Assembly (NCBI GenBank): GCA_013397455.1
Contig: VYZB01000749.1
Location: 139,907 to 203,906 of the forward strand
DNA: 64,000 nt
From: Crotophaga sulcirostris
Taxonomy: Eukaryota; Chordata; Aves; Cuculiformes; Crotophagidae
Reading direction: 5' to 3'
This document shows, in pieces, positions 38,501 to 51,900 of the stretch. Within the stretch, counting starts at the first letter, position 1. Each line of letters begins with the position of its first letter. The notes below the pieces were generated by a model. The model searched no databases. It had not been told where the DNA came from and worked only from the letters and a program-made list of their open reading frames with translations. Position numbers and translations under genes: made by a program.

Positions 38501-41500
38501 GCCATTTCACTTTAGCTTCACTGTGCACACTGTTATTTGAATGCTGTCGATATAGATTAAACAAGGCATGTGAGGTTATTTTCAAAGACTATTGCATGGT
38601 CCAATAATTCAGAAAGGTTTACTCTACGTTGTTTGGAAATTCAGCTGAAAATTTTCCAAATCACATCTCTGTGGTTTATTTTATTTTTTTAATGTAAATA
38701 GTACATCTTTTTTTATTGTGTTACTAAAGATATTTGCAGTGCAATTCATTACTGTTCATTCATCTTGAAATTTCTTTTATTACAAAGAACAAAAATACTA
38801 ACGACCACCTTATAATAGGTAACTGTCACCTTTAAAAAGATCATGACTCATCTACATTTTCACCTTCAGTATTCTTTTAGAGATGAGAATGGGGCTTGTG
38901 TTCTTATTGGTTTGGCATCAGTTATACTATAAGTACAACACCATGATGAAAAGTTTTGCATCTATTAATAAAAGATATAAGTCCATTGACTGCTAAAGAC
39001 AGTGTATAAGTTTGGCACTTTTGGATATACACTCAAACTATATTATTTTTATCTTCCTTTCAAATCTGTTTTTCCCTTCCCACATCCCATCATTTTCTCT
39101 GCTACTTTTCTTTGAGCACGGAGTGCCAGTGGCTGATTCTTGCAGCTTTGCCTTCAAGATGCTTGAGGATCTTTCTTACTTTGTAAAAAGTAAAAAACAT
39201 AGCATTGGATCAATGTTTTCTGAACAACACAGTGCTGTTTGACTCCCATATCCTCCTTGCAGGTGGTAAGACAGCAAGTACTCCCGAAACCAAGTGGCAT
39301 GAGCATAAATCATTTCTCCATATATTCTCCACTTGATTATGTGTAAGCAGTGGATCTGTACAGCGATTAACTGCGACACGAAAGATGGGACAGTGCAGTT
39401 GGCTCTGCAGGAACTTATCTAGGCTCCTCAACTTATTATTTTGGGGCAGAATGCAGGAATAGTGCAGCCGAATATGGTGTAGGCTTGGACTCGGATGATC
39501 TCAGTCGAGAGCCAGACCTGTTGTCTCTGCACCTTATACACTGAACAAGCACTGTAGAACCCTCTGGAGGTGCATCCAAGGGGCTCTTCTTTGCCAACAT
39601 GAGACCAGCAGATTTTATCCACTTGTGTTCACATCATACCAAGCATGATCTGTCTCCTGCTGTACTGCAGAGGACTTTGGATTCCTAGAAAGCTTATTAG
39701 CTCTGTTGCAATGTGGTGCACTCAGAGTCAGCTCAGGTCGGGTGCTATGTCTGAATGAGTAAGTCCTGCTCCAGTTTGGAGTGTCAGGAGGGTGCAGTGC
39801 AGAGATACTTCCAGGTCTGGGCAGTCTCATGAGCACTGGTTTCGTGACTGCTCCCAGGACTTGCATCATCCATGTTCTTCTACCATTGAGAAAATGTTTG
39901 TTTATTTTTGTCAGATAATGGAGAATTCACCGTAATTATTTTTGGCTGGTGTACCGCTGTTAAGAGCTATTTCAAAGCGGTGTAATACAGAATACGCTCA
40001 TGCCAGCATATGTTTCCTTTGTTCTGGAGAAAATGTGTTACTGGAGGTCAGACTAAGATATCCGAAACACCAGTAAAAATTCTTTCATGCAGGGCAAGCG
40101 GTTGAATGAACCTCACCTATTTATCAAATGAGTTGTCTTACCACTGGGGGAAGCAAGTTTGAAGGAAGGACCTCTGTCTAGTCACACAAAACCGGTCCTG
40201 CCTAAAACACATCAACACCTACTGGGGTGGAAGGATTTTCCAACCTGGTGGTGAAGATAATCAGCTTCCATAACAAAGCAGTGTCAGGCCAAGGGATTGT
40301 GAGCAGATCTTAGCAATACTTAGCCCACTGAGCAGGGAGCTCTTCTTTGCTTCAGAGTGCTCAAACCATAGCTCCTGTGACCCAAAGGAGGCACCAGATT
40401 TGCATCCTCCCTATCACTGGCTCCTCTGGACACATCACTAATAATTAAAAGCACCACCCTTAGCCTACACTGTCTCAAAAGCATGTGAAATGCCTACATG
40501 ATTTCTTTCCTGGAAGTGAAGAGCAGAAAGAAATAAACAGAAAGTCTCTAAAAGCGGTTTGACCTGAACAATATATATGTATTTCTTCTCTTCCTTTTTT
40601 TAATGGAAGGTAAAACCATCTATTATTCACAATATTATTGATGTTTAAATGGCATGGTAGTCACTATCCTTTTTCTCCCATGAATATCCCTACCACTGTA
40701 TTCTTAAGCCTATGTATAATTACTTCTGCAGTCATTGCTTACAGGCCTCTATGTTATATGCCACAACAACTAGAATTTACTTTCAACCATTTTGTGAAAC
40801 AAAGGCTAAACCCCATCTTTTTCAAAGGTTAACTGCTGGACTCTAGCAAGGTGCTCTGACGCAGTTCTGTTTTGAAAGAATGTCACAAAAAATGTGAAAC
40901 CTTCTACACTGGCTTAACATGAGAAGACCCTACAGAAATTGAAATGCCAGACCAGTGAGCTGGAATTTGCCTGCGTTGCTGACTGGGAAGGGAGAAGGGT
41001 GAAGTACAGCACACATTCCTACTCCAGAAGGAAAAACCTGGTTCTGACTCAGACAGGGGAGAATTTTTTCCAAGAACAGTTCATCCTAGTGAAACTAAGA
41101 CTCTCAGGTTATGTTGCCAAGGTCATTGACATGTTTGTTTATCTGATTTTTAAAGGGAAATTACTAAGTTAAAAGTTGTGGGCTATAACCTCCATGGTGC
41201 AAACTGCTGTAGCTCCAGTGTAGCCATCAGAGCACTTAACAGCACACAGGTTTCACACTGTTTCTTAAAAGTTCTTTTCTCATGTTAGGGGTGAAATATT
41301 TGAGTTTGGCTTTATATCCAGTTTTCATAATATTTCCATAGCTGATTTCTGAAAGCCAAGCAGTTTCAGTCTGACTTTCCTATATGTAATCCTATAGCTA
41401 CATGGTTGCAAACAGAATAGTGAAACAGAAACGTGAAAACTTGTTTGAAATCAAAAACAATGTAATGAACCTATTCTATTAGTGTCTAAAGCAGCACTGG

Positions 41501-41965
41501 GCCATAACTTCCTGCTACTTGCTATCTCCTACTTCCTCCCATTCCCAATTTGCTCTTCTTAAATGAGCTTTTTCCTCCTTTCATGTATGCTCTGATATAC
41601 AACCACTGACTAAAATCTAAACATAAAACATCATTTTTATTAAATGTTGAGTCCATATAATGTGTAACCTCCCTACAGAACAAGCTGCACAAAAACATCT
41701 TCATTGTTTTTACAATGAGCAACTACTTATTGCAAGTAAGCATTTGAAAATACCTTCTTACTCTAGTCGGTGCCATTTTTGTTATCTCAACCTGATGACT
41801 TCCCTTCATAGTTTAAAAAATTATGAAATTTAATTCTAGCAAAGTATTTATGTTGGCTCTCCTTATTTGCCTTCTGAGTGGAAAAAGAACTCCTTGCTGT
41901 CCAGTAAGAGGAGGTACAAACGTAGTCGCAGATTCACTGAGTGTAAATTTAACCAAATGGACAGT
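35567..41965. other. Intergenic, nothing recognised
   Basis: Includes a pyrimidine-rich tract at about 36260-36560 (CT-rich, giving a spurious Phe/Ser/Leu frame) and a locally GC-richer stretch at 39370-39880 without recognised coding content. Confidence 0.5.
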
Positions 41966-42094
41966 GTTTCATACACTGGATGGGGCTCTGAGCAACCTGA
42001 TCGAGTTGAAGATGTCCCTGCTCACTGCAGGGGGGTTGGACTAGATGACCTTCATGGTCCCTTCTAACCTAAACCACTCTATGATTCTCTGATT
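41966..42094 (+). mobile_element. CR1 LINE 3' tail
   Basis: Reads CTGGATGGGGCTCTGAGCAA, then CACTGCAGGGGGGTTGGACT, then AGATGACCTTCATGGTCCCT, and ends CCACTCTATGATTCTCTGAT. This is the standard last ~130 bp of CR1, severely 5'-truncated. Confidence 0.93.
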
Positions 42095-45000
42095 TTATTT
42101 TTCAATAAAAGCAGAGATCCTCACACACCCAGATAGCTCGGGTTTTAAAAAGAACACTATCTCTGGTGAGAATTCTCCTGACATACCTTTTTTCTCTAAC
42201 CACACATCTGAACTGTAAGCTCGACAGGGAGAGTTTCCTCCTTGTTATGACCAGGGCATACAGAGAGCTACTCCTCAATTGGAACTTGTTGATGGTAGTG
42301 ATACACTGCCATTAGTAAAACACTGAATGGCTGTGAATAAGGAGTAACCTTCTGTGCAATTGTCTGCCTGCCTACCATTAAATACGGAGTCATCTGGATG
42401 TATCACAGGCCCCCTGGAAGTCAGGAAACCTGGGAAAACCTGACATATACTGTATAACTAAGGAGATCTTTATATACAAACATATTCAATATTATTAACA
42501 TATTGAAATCCATAGTATAAGATTGAGTATACTCAGTATCTTTGAGCCATTTATTCTGCTAAGCGTGATAGTTCCTGGCAATACTCCACAGGAAAATTTG
42601 TGTAGGTTGTCACTTCCACATCTTCTCGTGAAGAATAGGGTCCAGTTTCCCTCAATCACATAAAGTTGGTCAGTCAGAGCCACTGTCATTACATGCCTGA
42701 CCTCACTATTTCTTGATAACACATTTTCCCATTTTGGAAAACTCTTGGCTATTCAGACTACAAGCAGAGATCCTAGTAGTCCCTTCAAGCAGCCTCACTG
42801 TGAAATACAGCACAAGGGAAAAGAATACTGAAGGTTTAACAAAAAACATTTAGAAAACAGCAACTAATTACATGGGAAACCACATACTTCAGCACATCAC
42901 TCCATGTAAGAATTTTTGTTACAGAATAATTACTAAATCACAGTGTTGATTAAGAAAGAGACTTCATTTTTGACTAAAGGTTCTCCTTAGTAGAATTATA
43001 CATAAACTCTACATGAAATAAAAATTTTAACAGATAGTTCTTTCTACAAGCAGCTCCCCGAATATTCCTAAAACATCCAACAAATTCTTCTGCAAATTTA
43101 TTAGAAGACCATGTCCATGGAGCAGTTAATATTTGCTGCTCCCCTAAGAGGCAGCTTACAGCAAATTTTACTGTATTTCCTTCCCTCTTGGTATTGACTT
43201 ATAATAAAAGAAAAACATTTTTCACTGTTTAATGCATTTTCCAGAATTACATCAGTATCCATCCACTTCAAACAACTTCTAACACAGGCCTTGTCCAGCT
43301 GCGTAAACAAAAAGATTTTACATATATTTCATTGAGCATTTTTTACTTTTTTATTGTGAAATATTAAGACAACCATTCTTGCCAAAGCCCATCACTACTC
43401 AGGTGAATAATTTATGTGTTTAAACTGAGGTGTAGGTGCTCTTACTGTCACAGTAAAAGTAAAGAAAAACATTCCGATGTATTGAACTTGCAACTTCACA
43501 GGACAAAAGGGCATCGGTGTGTAACACAATTCAATGGGCTTACATAGCAGCCCTAAAGTAATGTGTCTCTGAAACAATAAATACTGATTGGACAAAAAGA
43601 TAAACTTCTCATGTGGATACACCTGTCATAAAAAAAAAAGATAAGCAGTATAATGGATCTTAGATTTTTCTCTTTTTCTAGCAGATTAGACAGAGTTCAT
43701 TACCAGAGTCGATGAACAGATTTCCTGAGTGCACAACTATTCCCAAAGAAGCAGCAAGACAGGCAGCCAACCCAGTGCCCCCTAAGAGAAAACTGTTTTC
43801 ACCTCCAGCTGTTGAGAGCATGCACTTTGAATACACTTAGAATGAAGCTTTAAGCATAGACTATGGGTTTTTGTTTTTCTTTAATTAAAAACATAAAATC
43901 CAAGGAAACAAACCCAACATGAGCCTTTCTTCTTTCATTGGTGCTTTAAATAGATTTTTTTCTAAAGCTGCATTGGACTTTGACTTCATTTGATGTTAAA
44001 GAAAGGAAACTGTTTCTGGGGAGAAGATGTGTGGCAGGGTGGGCTTGGGAAGAGTGCCACTGTTCATGGATTGGTCTTAGCAGCTCAAGTTCCTTTTTTT
44101 TTTTTTTTTGAAGAACATAAAGAGAGCTGAAAATAAGTTGACAATACAGAGGAAAGACCTCATTTGACTTGTTGCATAGTCCTGAAATCCTCTTCAAAGC
44201 AAACCCAGCTTTCACTTACATTGTCACGATCTCAGTGGAGTCAAATTTTATTGTGATGTGCAGCTATTCACTAGAGAAAATTGAAGAGAAAGGAACCATT
44301 CCTGTACTGATTTTTAAACACACTGATGAGGGCTTTTTGCTGCCAGAATTATCCTGACTGCACTGTGTCATCACAGAAACTCCACAGAGTCCAGATTTTT
44401 GAAAGCTGCACTGTAAATCAGTAATTTTGTTACATGAGGTATCAATTAATCTTGCGTGTTTTTTGTGTCAAGACACATGTCACTTTTTCCCAATGACATG
44501 TGTTAGACCATCAGAAAGACTGGTGACTGTGCAGCTGATTCACAAGTGTGTGGCACAGGACTTCTGGGTCTTGCTCACGGGTGGTCTTCCTGTATGTACA
44601 GCCAAGGTTCATTCCTCATCTAATGAGAACTGAGACCTCTGCATGCCACCATAACACAGTAATGCATTATGCAAACTTAAAGATTGAGCTAGGTGTGAAG
44701 ATTAGAGAGAAAGGAAATATAAAAAACAACCAAATACTGCATTTACAGCAACTTAATAATCCAAACAAATAAGACGGCAGCTAGATATGTCTGGATATGC
44801 ATGTGTGTGTACTTGTACGTGTAAAGAAGAGAGGGATGATGACAGAATAAGGGGGAGGGAGGAGAGAGTGAGAGGGAGGGTAACTTGGGAACTTGCACAC
44901 TACTGACATTATGAGGCACTGCAAACGGCCACAGATGCAGTCACTTATGGCAAAAGAAAATGTGTGCATTGGTGCAGACTGAACTGGGCTCACACAGCAG

Positions 45001-48000
45001 TCAAGTGCCTGCAGCGTACCCAGTGAATCTGTGCCATAAAATATCCCTCCATTTCTCTGCTGGAGTGCCAAAGCTGGAAGGAGCATAGAGGTAAAATAAA
45101 AAGGACTAGGGGAGTGGTAATGCATTTCAGGTGTGGAAGCCAATTTACGGTGACACATGTTGGCTGAGAAAAGAAGGAATCTGTTGTGAACAGTGGTGGT
45201 TAAAGTATACCAAATTCAAGCTGTTGCAACACATCACAGAAGAATCAGCATCTCTTTGAGATTACACCTATAACAAGTATTTTAAAGAAAGGAATTCTGA
45301 AGGCAACTATGGAAACTACAGATTTTAAAACAAATTCTGAACTCTCGGGACTAGTAATCCTGCCTGTAATAGCCCCACACTTAATGACCTGAGCTTTACA
45401 GAAAGTATGAGCAACAAATGAAGTACCATGTGGCAAGGAAGCAGAAAAATCTGCTATTGGGAAATATCTGAAAGTTAAAAATTATATATGTAATGCAAAC
45501 ATTGTGGCTGCACTGGACCCTGAAGTATGGTGAAGCAAGCAGGGAAATGCTTTCACATTTAATTGCTTTTCTGAAGCACATCAATATTTTCACAAAAAGT
45601 GGTTTCCAGTCCTCATCTATTTGATTCTACGGGGTATTTATTTTTCCTAGTCTCCTTTTTTCTTGCCTTTTCAGAACTTCATTTTTTCTCAAAACAGGAC
45701 CAGAGCAAAAATTACTGATAGGAGGAAATGAGAAAAAGGTATTTTTGAAAAAGAAGATATGTTTAGCTGACTGGTTTCAAAGCTGTTCTGTCCTAGAGAC
45801 ACTTGTTTGACACTTTCCTACTGACCCATGATTGGTACTGGGTCACTATATATTTGAAATAAATATATATATATATGAAACAAAACCTCTCCTGTTTTTA
45901 CTACTTATTGGCACACAAAGAGACAGGCAGTAGATCAAGTGCAAACACCTTTAATTCATTTTTAGAGAGTCCCTGAAGGTCAGGCCAAGGGTGAATTGAC
46001 TAAGCATTGAGAGGATGTTGCTATGAATTCTTGTGATGAAGGAAAAGACAGTTTATATGGCTATCAACCTTTAACATTTCATAGCAGCACAGTAGTGATT
46101 TGTCTGTTTTTCTAGAATCTTTACAATCAAAATAATTACTTTATTAAAATAATGGTGGTTCCTTAGGTCAGGGATTTTTTGTGCTTTCAACTCTGACTGA
46201 AGCCATAACAGAAACACTTCTTAAATACATATGAATAATTACTATGCTAAGTAGTTCTTTTACTTAGCATCTGAACTACTGTCTCTTGAATAGCATGATT
46301 TATTTATTTGGCTTGGACATAATGTGTCACCTGCTTTTAACGAAAACTGATCATTTCAGCTTTTCCAGTTTCCTGTCTCTATGCCTCTTTTCACTGTATG
46401 CAAGGAAAGAAGCAAAACTTACCTGTACGTACATGCTACCATGTTCTGTCCTGGAATCAGGGTAAAGCATGATAGCTATGCTAGTGCATGACTATATGCT
46501 CACAACATAACTTGTTTCATGTGGCTTATTGGAGAGTTTCTTCATCTCATCCTTGTAAATCTAGCTAAAATTGGTGTGTTTTCCTTCACAATTAATATGT
46601 CATCTTTACGTTGACTATAAACCGCAATAATATTTGGGAATAATGTTTTTTTCCTGTAACACTGGGCAGATAATTAAAGTAACTAGCACTTCAGTTCACG
46701 TCTTGGAAGTGGTTCATACTGACTAAAAATCTGCAATGGCAGGGACACCAGCTGCAGCATCCTTCATTGTCGAATTGTGGAAAGGGAATTGTCAGCAGGG
46801 TAGTACAAAACAATGAAAAAATCATGCCCACTTAGTTGGGACAAAGTGGGTTTGATATAATGGCTTAACAGCAATGCACACTTGAAAGGAGTTATTCAAA
46901 GAGTTGTCAGGGAACAAAGAACTGAAGGAAAAAAATAGAATATGTAATACGTTATGCCCCCAAACAGATGAATAGTTCAGAGAAAATGTCTATTTGGGAT
47001 AAACACAATTGAGCCAGGAGCATAGAATTATCTTGATTAGAAATCACAGATAATCAGATTACCACGAGGTCCAAAAAACATCTAAATATCATTTATAGGT
47101 ATAATTAAAGCTTTATATAGAGTTGTGTCTGGTTTTAACTATACAAAAAATCTTGAATATAATTTGGGCTGGGGACACTTCAGGATGTAATTGACAATTT
47201 ATTTATACTGGTGAAGAATATGAGAATTATAAATACTATTGACACATCAGCCTTGCAAAGCTCTGTTTGTTAGCTTAGACATGACAAAGACATTGTTTTG
47301 ACAAACTAATTATAAGTAGTTTTTGTGTCAATCAGTATGATGCAAGTGTAAAGGGGGCTTTATATGTGTGCAGTCATAACTCATTCATACTATAACTTGG
47401 CTTTTATGCCAAGGCTAATATCCTTTTCTTTCATGAAAACTTCTAGGTATATAATGGCTGAAAGTTATTTAAATCCTAATGCCAACCTCATCTCATGTAA
47501 CATACTGTACCTCAGGCAACACAACACTTCCTACCTTTGTGCTGGACAACAGAGTTAGTTAGCAGTGACTCAAAAGACAGCTGTCACCAGTGAGTTATTA
47601 TCATCATATAGTGCAATATTTTATAGCAGTATACTTTCAAAGAGTCAGAGAGAGCTGACCGTATAATGTCTAACTTCTTCTGTCCTACACTTAAGATATT
47701 CCTTCTCACCTGTTCTCTTGCATTGCGTTAGATAATGTCCAGGTCTCCACTTAGGATGTCTTTATACTTATGGTTTCCTAAATACATTAAAAATCTTTAA
47801 AAAAGAAAAATATTTGCCACTTTTCAATCACTACTGGGCTTTCTGATTTTAGTTAAATAAACCAGATCACTTAGAAATAAGCTTGGAACACAAAATGGCA
47901 TGAAAAATGTAATGTTTTAAAAGCATAATTAAAAGTCTCTGTCTGTACATTAATATGGCACTACCATTAAAAAAAAAGAAATTAGTTGCTCTTCCCCTCT

Positions 48001-48531
48001 GTCCCCTCCCCAGAGGTAATAAAAGAGAAGTAAGTGATTACCTTACCAATGAAAAAATGGCAAGATAATGATGATAAAAAAAAAAATTTAGCTTACAACT
48101 TTATATATAGTAGAATCAAACTGGGAAATGGATGTGGCACCACACAAAGTCTTCGGGTGATGAATTCAAGTTAGTTTCACCAGGGAATATATTTTGTACT
48201 GACAGAAATTAAAACTATATCCTGACCCTCAGTAGAAAAAATACCGTAAAAACACAAGGATTTACAGAACGAAAGACAAAGTGATGCTTACCTTTCTAAC
48301 AGTTTACTGTAATGCATTATCTCTCCATAAAAGCCATGAAGGTTTTTTTGTGGATTTGCAATACTTAACCTGTTCTGAATGAAGTGTGTAGATATATAAA
48401 GAATAATCTAAGTGTATCTGCTTGGGAATATCTCCTTATTTTCAGTTTCAATGACAGGACTCTTCACCTTGAACTTAGAAACACTTGTGTGTCTTAGATA
48501 TTCACTCGCTATACCCAACACATAACAGTCT
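42095..48531. other. Intergenic, nothing recognised
   Basis: AT-rich unique-looking sequence; a run of about 18 T at 44093-44110; TA-rich simple sequence at about 45860-45880. No gene or clear element seen. Confidence 0.5.
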
Positions 48532-48749
48532 TTTATCACAGTATCACACAGTATGACAAGGTTGGAAGGGGCCTCTGAGATCATCAAGTCCAACCTATAA
48601 GCCAGCACTAGCAGCATCCCATCACCTAGACCATGGCACTGAGTGCCTCATCCAGTCTTCCCTTAAACACCTCCAGGAACAGCGACTCCACCACCTCCCT
48701 GGGCAGCGCATTCCAGTGGCCAATCACCCTTCCAGTGAAGAACTTTTTC
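48532..48749 (-). mobile_element. CR1 LINE 3' fragment (left of a pair)
   Basis: The plus strand begins with TATCACAGTATCACACAGTA, the reverse of a CR1 octamer tail, followed by the reverse of the CR1 3' UTR (GGTTGGAAGGGGCCTCTGAG) and of the ORF2 C-terminus (GGCAGCGCATTCCAGTGGCC). It is truncated at its 5' end exactly where the tail of a second element begins, indicating adjacent or nested insertion. Confidence 0.93.
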
Positions 48750-48985
48750 ACAGTATCACAGTATCACAGTATAACTAGGTTGGAAGAGACCTCTGAGATC
48801 ATCAAGTCCAACCTATAAGCCAACACTAACACCATCCTTCCTAACATCAAGTCTAAAGCTCCCCTGATGAAGCTTAAGTCCATGTCCTCTAGTTCTGTCC
48901 CTGGTCACCTGTGAGAAGAGACCAACGCCCGCTTGACTACAACCTCCTTTTAGGTAGTTGTAGAGAGCAATAATGTGGTTGAAGA
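48750..48985 (-). mobile_element. CR1 LINE 3' fragment (right of a pair)
   Basis: Opens with CAGTATCACAGTATCACAGT, then the reverse CR1 3' UTR (TAGGTTGGAAGAGACCTCTG), then the reverse of the ORF2 end (GTCCATGTCCTCTAGTTCTG, GTGAGAAGAGACCAACGCCC). Its 3' tail abuts the 5' end of the element at 48532-48749. Confidence 0.92.
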
Positions 48986-51900
48986 TCTACCTAGAACATT
49001 GTAGCATATGAAGTCTAGTGACTAGTGTATCTTACATAAAGTACTAACAGTCTCTTTATTTTCTAAGCCATAAGGACAACAAAAAGTCCTAACTCCTTTT
49101 AGTGTTACCATATTATATAAAAGCCAGATTTCCAGGATGTGGACATTTCCACTAAGACCTACCAGAAAGTAAGCTAAATCTGGCAGACAGGTTATTTTGG
49201 GACAGCTATGAAGTTATTTTAGACAAATTCTTTAGTCTAAACATTCAGTTTCAGTCTCATCCCATCACCAGTTAAAGACTTTCTCTTATGCCTGGGAGGT
49301 CCCGGAACCACCAACATTCCTCCTGGACAATTTGGGATCTGAATGGAATTATCTTCAAAAGCAGAAGATTAATAAATAACATAGCTAAGGGATAAGCGAA
49401 GTTTCAAGAATGTCCCAGTATTTTGGCTTTCGGGACAACCCTGTATTGGCATGTTTGTGAGAGATCCAAAACTTTGCTTAAATAATTTCAGATCTTCATG
49501 TAATTGTTCTAACAACTTGAGTAACCGGTGATTTAGTAAATTAAATATTACGCATATAAAGAATTAGAGTTTGCATTATAAAACACAAGGCCTCACATTG
49601 AAAGCAGGAAAATACTTGATAATTTAGAACTATGTCTCAGTCACACCCCCAGACTTACTGCTGATGTAACCCTTATGAAGGTGTCCTTGAAAGACACCTG
49701 GTTAGCTGTCTGTTCTTCTCACTTCCCTGGCTATGAGGGTCTTTCCCCAGGTATGGGCCTTTAAAGTCTCTTTCTCTTTTACTTATCTGACATTTCCATT
49801 TCACTGAAACAGCGAACAGCAGATCAGAGAAAAACTTTCTAAATTAAATGTAGCAATGCCGTTTACATTTTGTATGTACATGCATGTGCAAATACACACA
49901 CAATATATATACATATATAAAAAACACTCCCATAACAATATCTGTTTTCAGAGCGGGTGAAAATAAAAACTCAGACTGTATGGAGGCCCAAGATGATTTC
50001 TTTCAAATTTATAAACATGGGAAATCAGATGTCACTCTCCCACAAAACACTGTTTACATGTAGTCAGACCCAGAGCTACTTTTTTTTCCAATGTGTCTTC
50101 CATCTTGTGCCACTAAAGCTGCACTTAAAATTTCTCATTCTTCTGTTCAATAAACACAGGCCCCTGGCTTCCTAATTCAAAATGCTGTATCAGAGATGCA
50201 TATATATACGTATAATGTATGCAGCCCCTGCCAGAACCCAACACAGGATGGCTAGGGGTGGATGTACCAAGAGGCTATGGCTGGAGCAACCTTGGGAATG
50301 TGTTCTTAACCTGCTGAAGTCAGCAGGCTGCAACCCTCCTAAGCACATCTGCTTTTAGACCAGTGGTTTTAATAGATACTTATGGTTCTGCCTTTCATAA
50401 TTTTCTCAATTCATTTCACAACTTCTGCATTGTGCTTTCTACATTTTCCAGCCTTAGTGAAATATCTCCCTATTCCCCTTCTCTGCTTCGGTCATGGTTT
50501 TTAACCTCCATCATTCCTCTGCCTCCATCAGTTTTCTGCTTTATAAAATGAAAGGTCTTATTCTAAGGAACAAACTTATCAAATTAGAACATGGGAAATC
50601 CTGATTTAAGAATAATAATGTTGAGGTTGTTGAAACACTTGAATAGGCCCAGGAAGCATGTGCATTCTTCATCCCTGAAGATATTCAGACCTTGTCTGGG
50701 CATTGCCCTGAACGAACTGTTAAAACTCATATATTCCTCATATATTTCATGAAGAAATATATGACTGTAACATGAATGTAACATTTCTGCCTTATGAAAC
50801 ATCCTGGCCTTTAATGACCTATTATCTCATAACGGCTGCCGTTTGTTGAAAATATTTAATGCAGGATGTTATCAATAAATTTTTTTAAATTCAAGCGTTG
50901 CCTGGATTGCTGTAAGTACATGTTGCAGACAAACACTGCAACAAGACAGGCAGCAAAGAGAGTCACCACGTGCTTGTTTCCAGTGCACTAATGAGAGAAG
51001 TAGCTTGTACTGCCTGAAGAAACCCGCTCACAAGTCATATATTAGGCTGGAAAAGGAAAAAACTACGTTGGAGGAATGCATAATGTTCTCAGGAGACCCA
51101 GTTTGGGTATTTTAAACCCAAAAAATTACCAGATTAAACCAGGAGAGGGCAATGAGCACACAGAATATTGTTGATAGCTAGAAAGGCGAGAGTTCCTGAA
51201 TTATAGAGTTTTGCTCTTTTTAATCAAGGGGTTAATATCTATTTGCCCCATCACTGGCTGTGAAGAAGCTACATTTCTGAGGTTAAATATCACTGTATTG
51301 CACACAATAGGTCTAGGGGTCTCTCAAAACAAAACAAAGGTTTCCACATCAATCTTGCTAAAATAAAAAAGCAATTCAGAATTGCTGCCTCTTGGGCTAA
51401 ATGGAAGAATGTGTTTAACTGGACAAATTCCCAGAATTAATGCCACAGAAATTTGCATTAAAAAAAACAACAATCAGCATTTAGAAGTGGAAAAACCACT
51501 GCAAAGATCTGTTCTAAGAAATTGCTTTCACAACAGTCTTCACATGAATGTACTCTCTGGGTTGATTCTTTCCCAACGCATATTATTTTGAAGAAGTCTA
51601 GTTAGTGCATTTTGGTCTTTTTCAGAATGTTTAACTTTTGGTGAACTCTGGAAAATCTATCTGTTCATTTACAAAATGAGAACAGCATTTGTTTGGTTTT
51701 CCCAGAAAGAAAGCTTGCTGCTATATGTGTTGCTGTTAGGTCCACTGCAGACATAAACAACAAGAAATTGTCCTGCTAGATTGAGGCATATAATTCTCTG
51801 AGTTTTGTTCAACAGGAACTCCCTTTAAAAAGACAGGGTATTTTCTAGCCTCAAAGGTGCTGCAACATAAAAATAAAAAAAAGAAAAGGAGGTACTTTGG

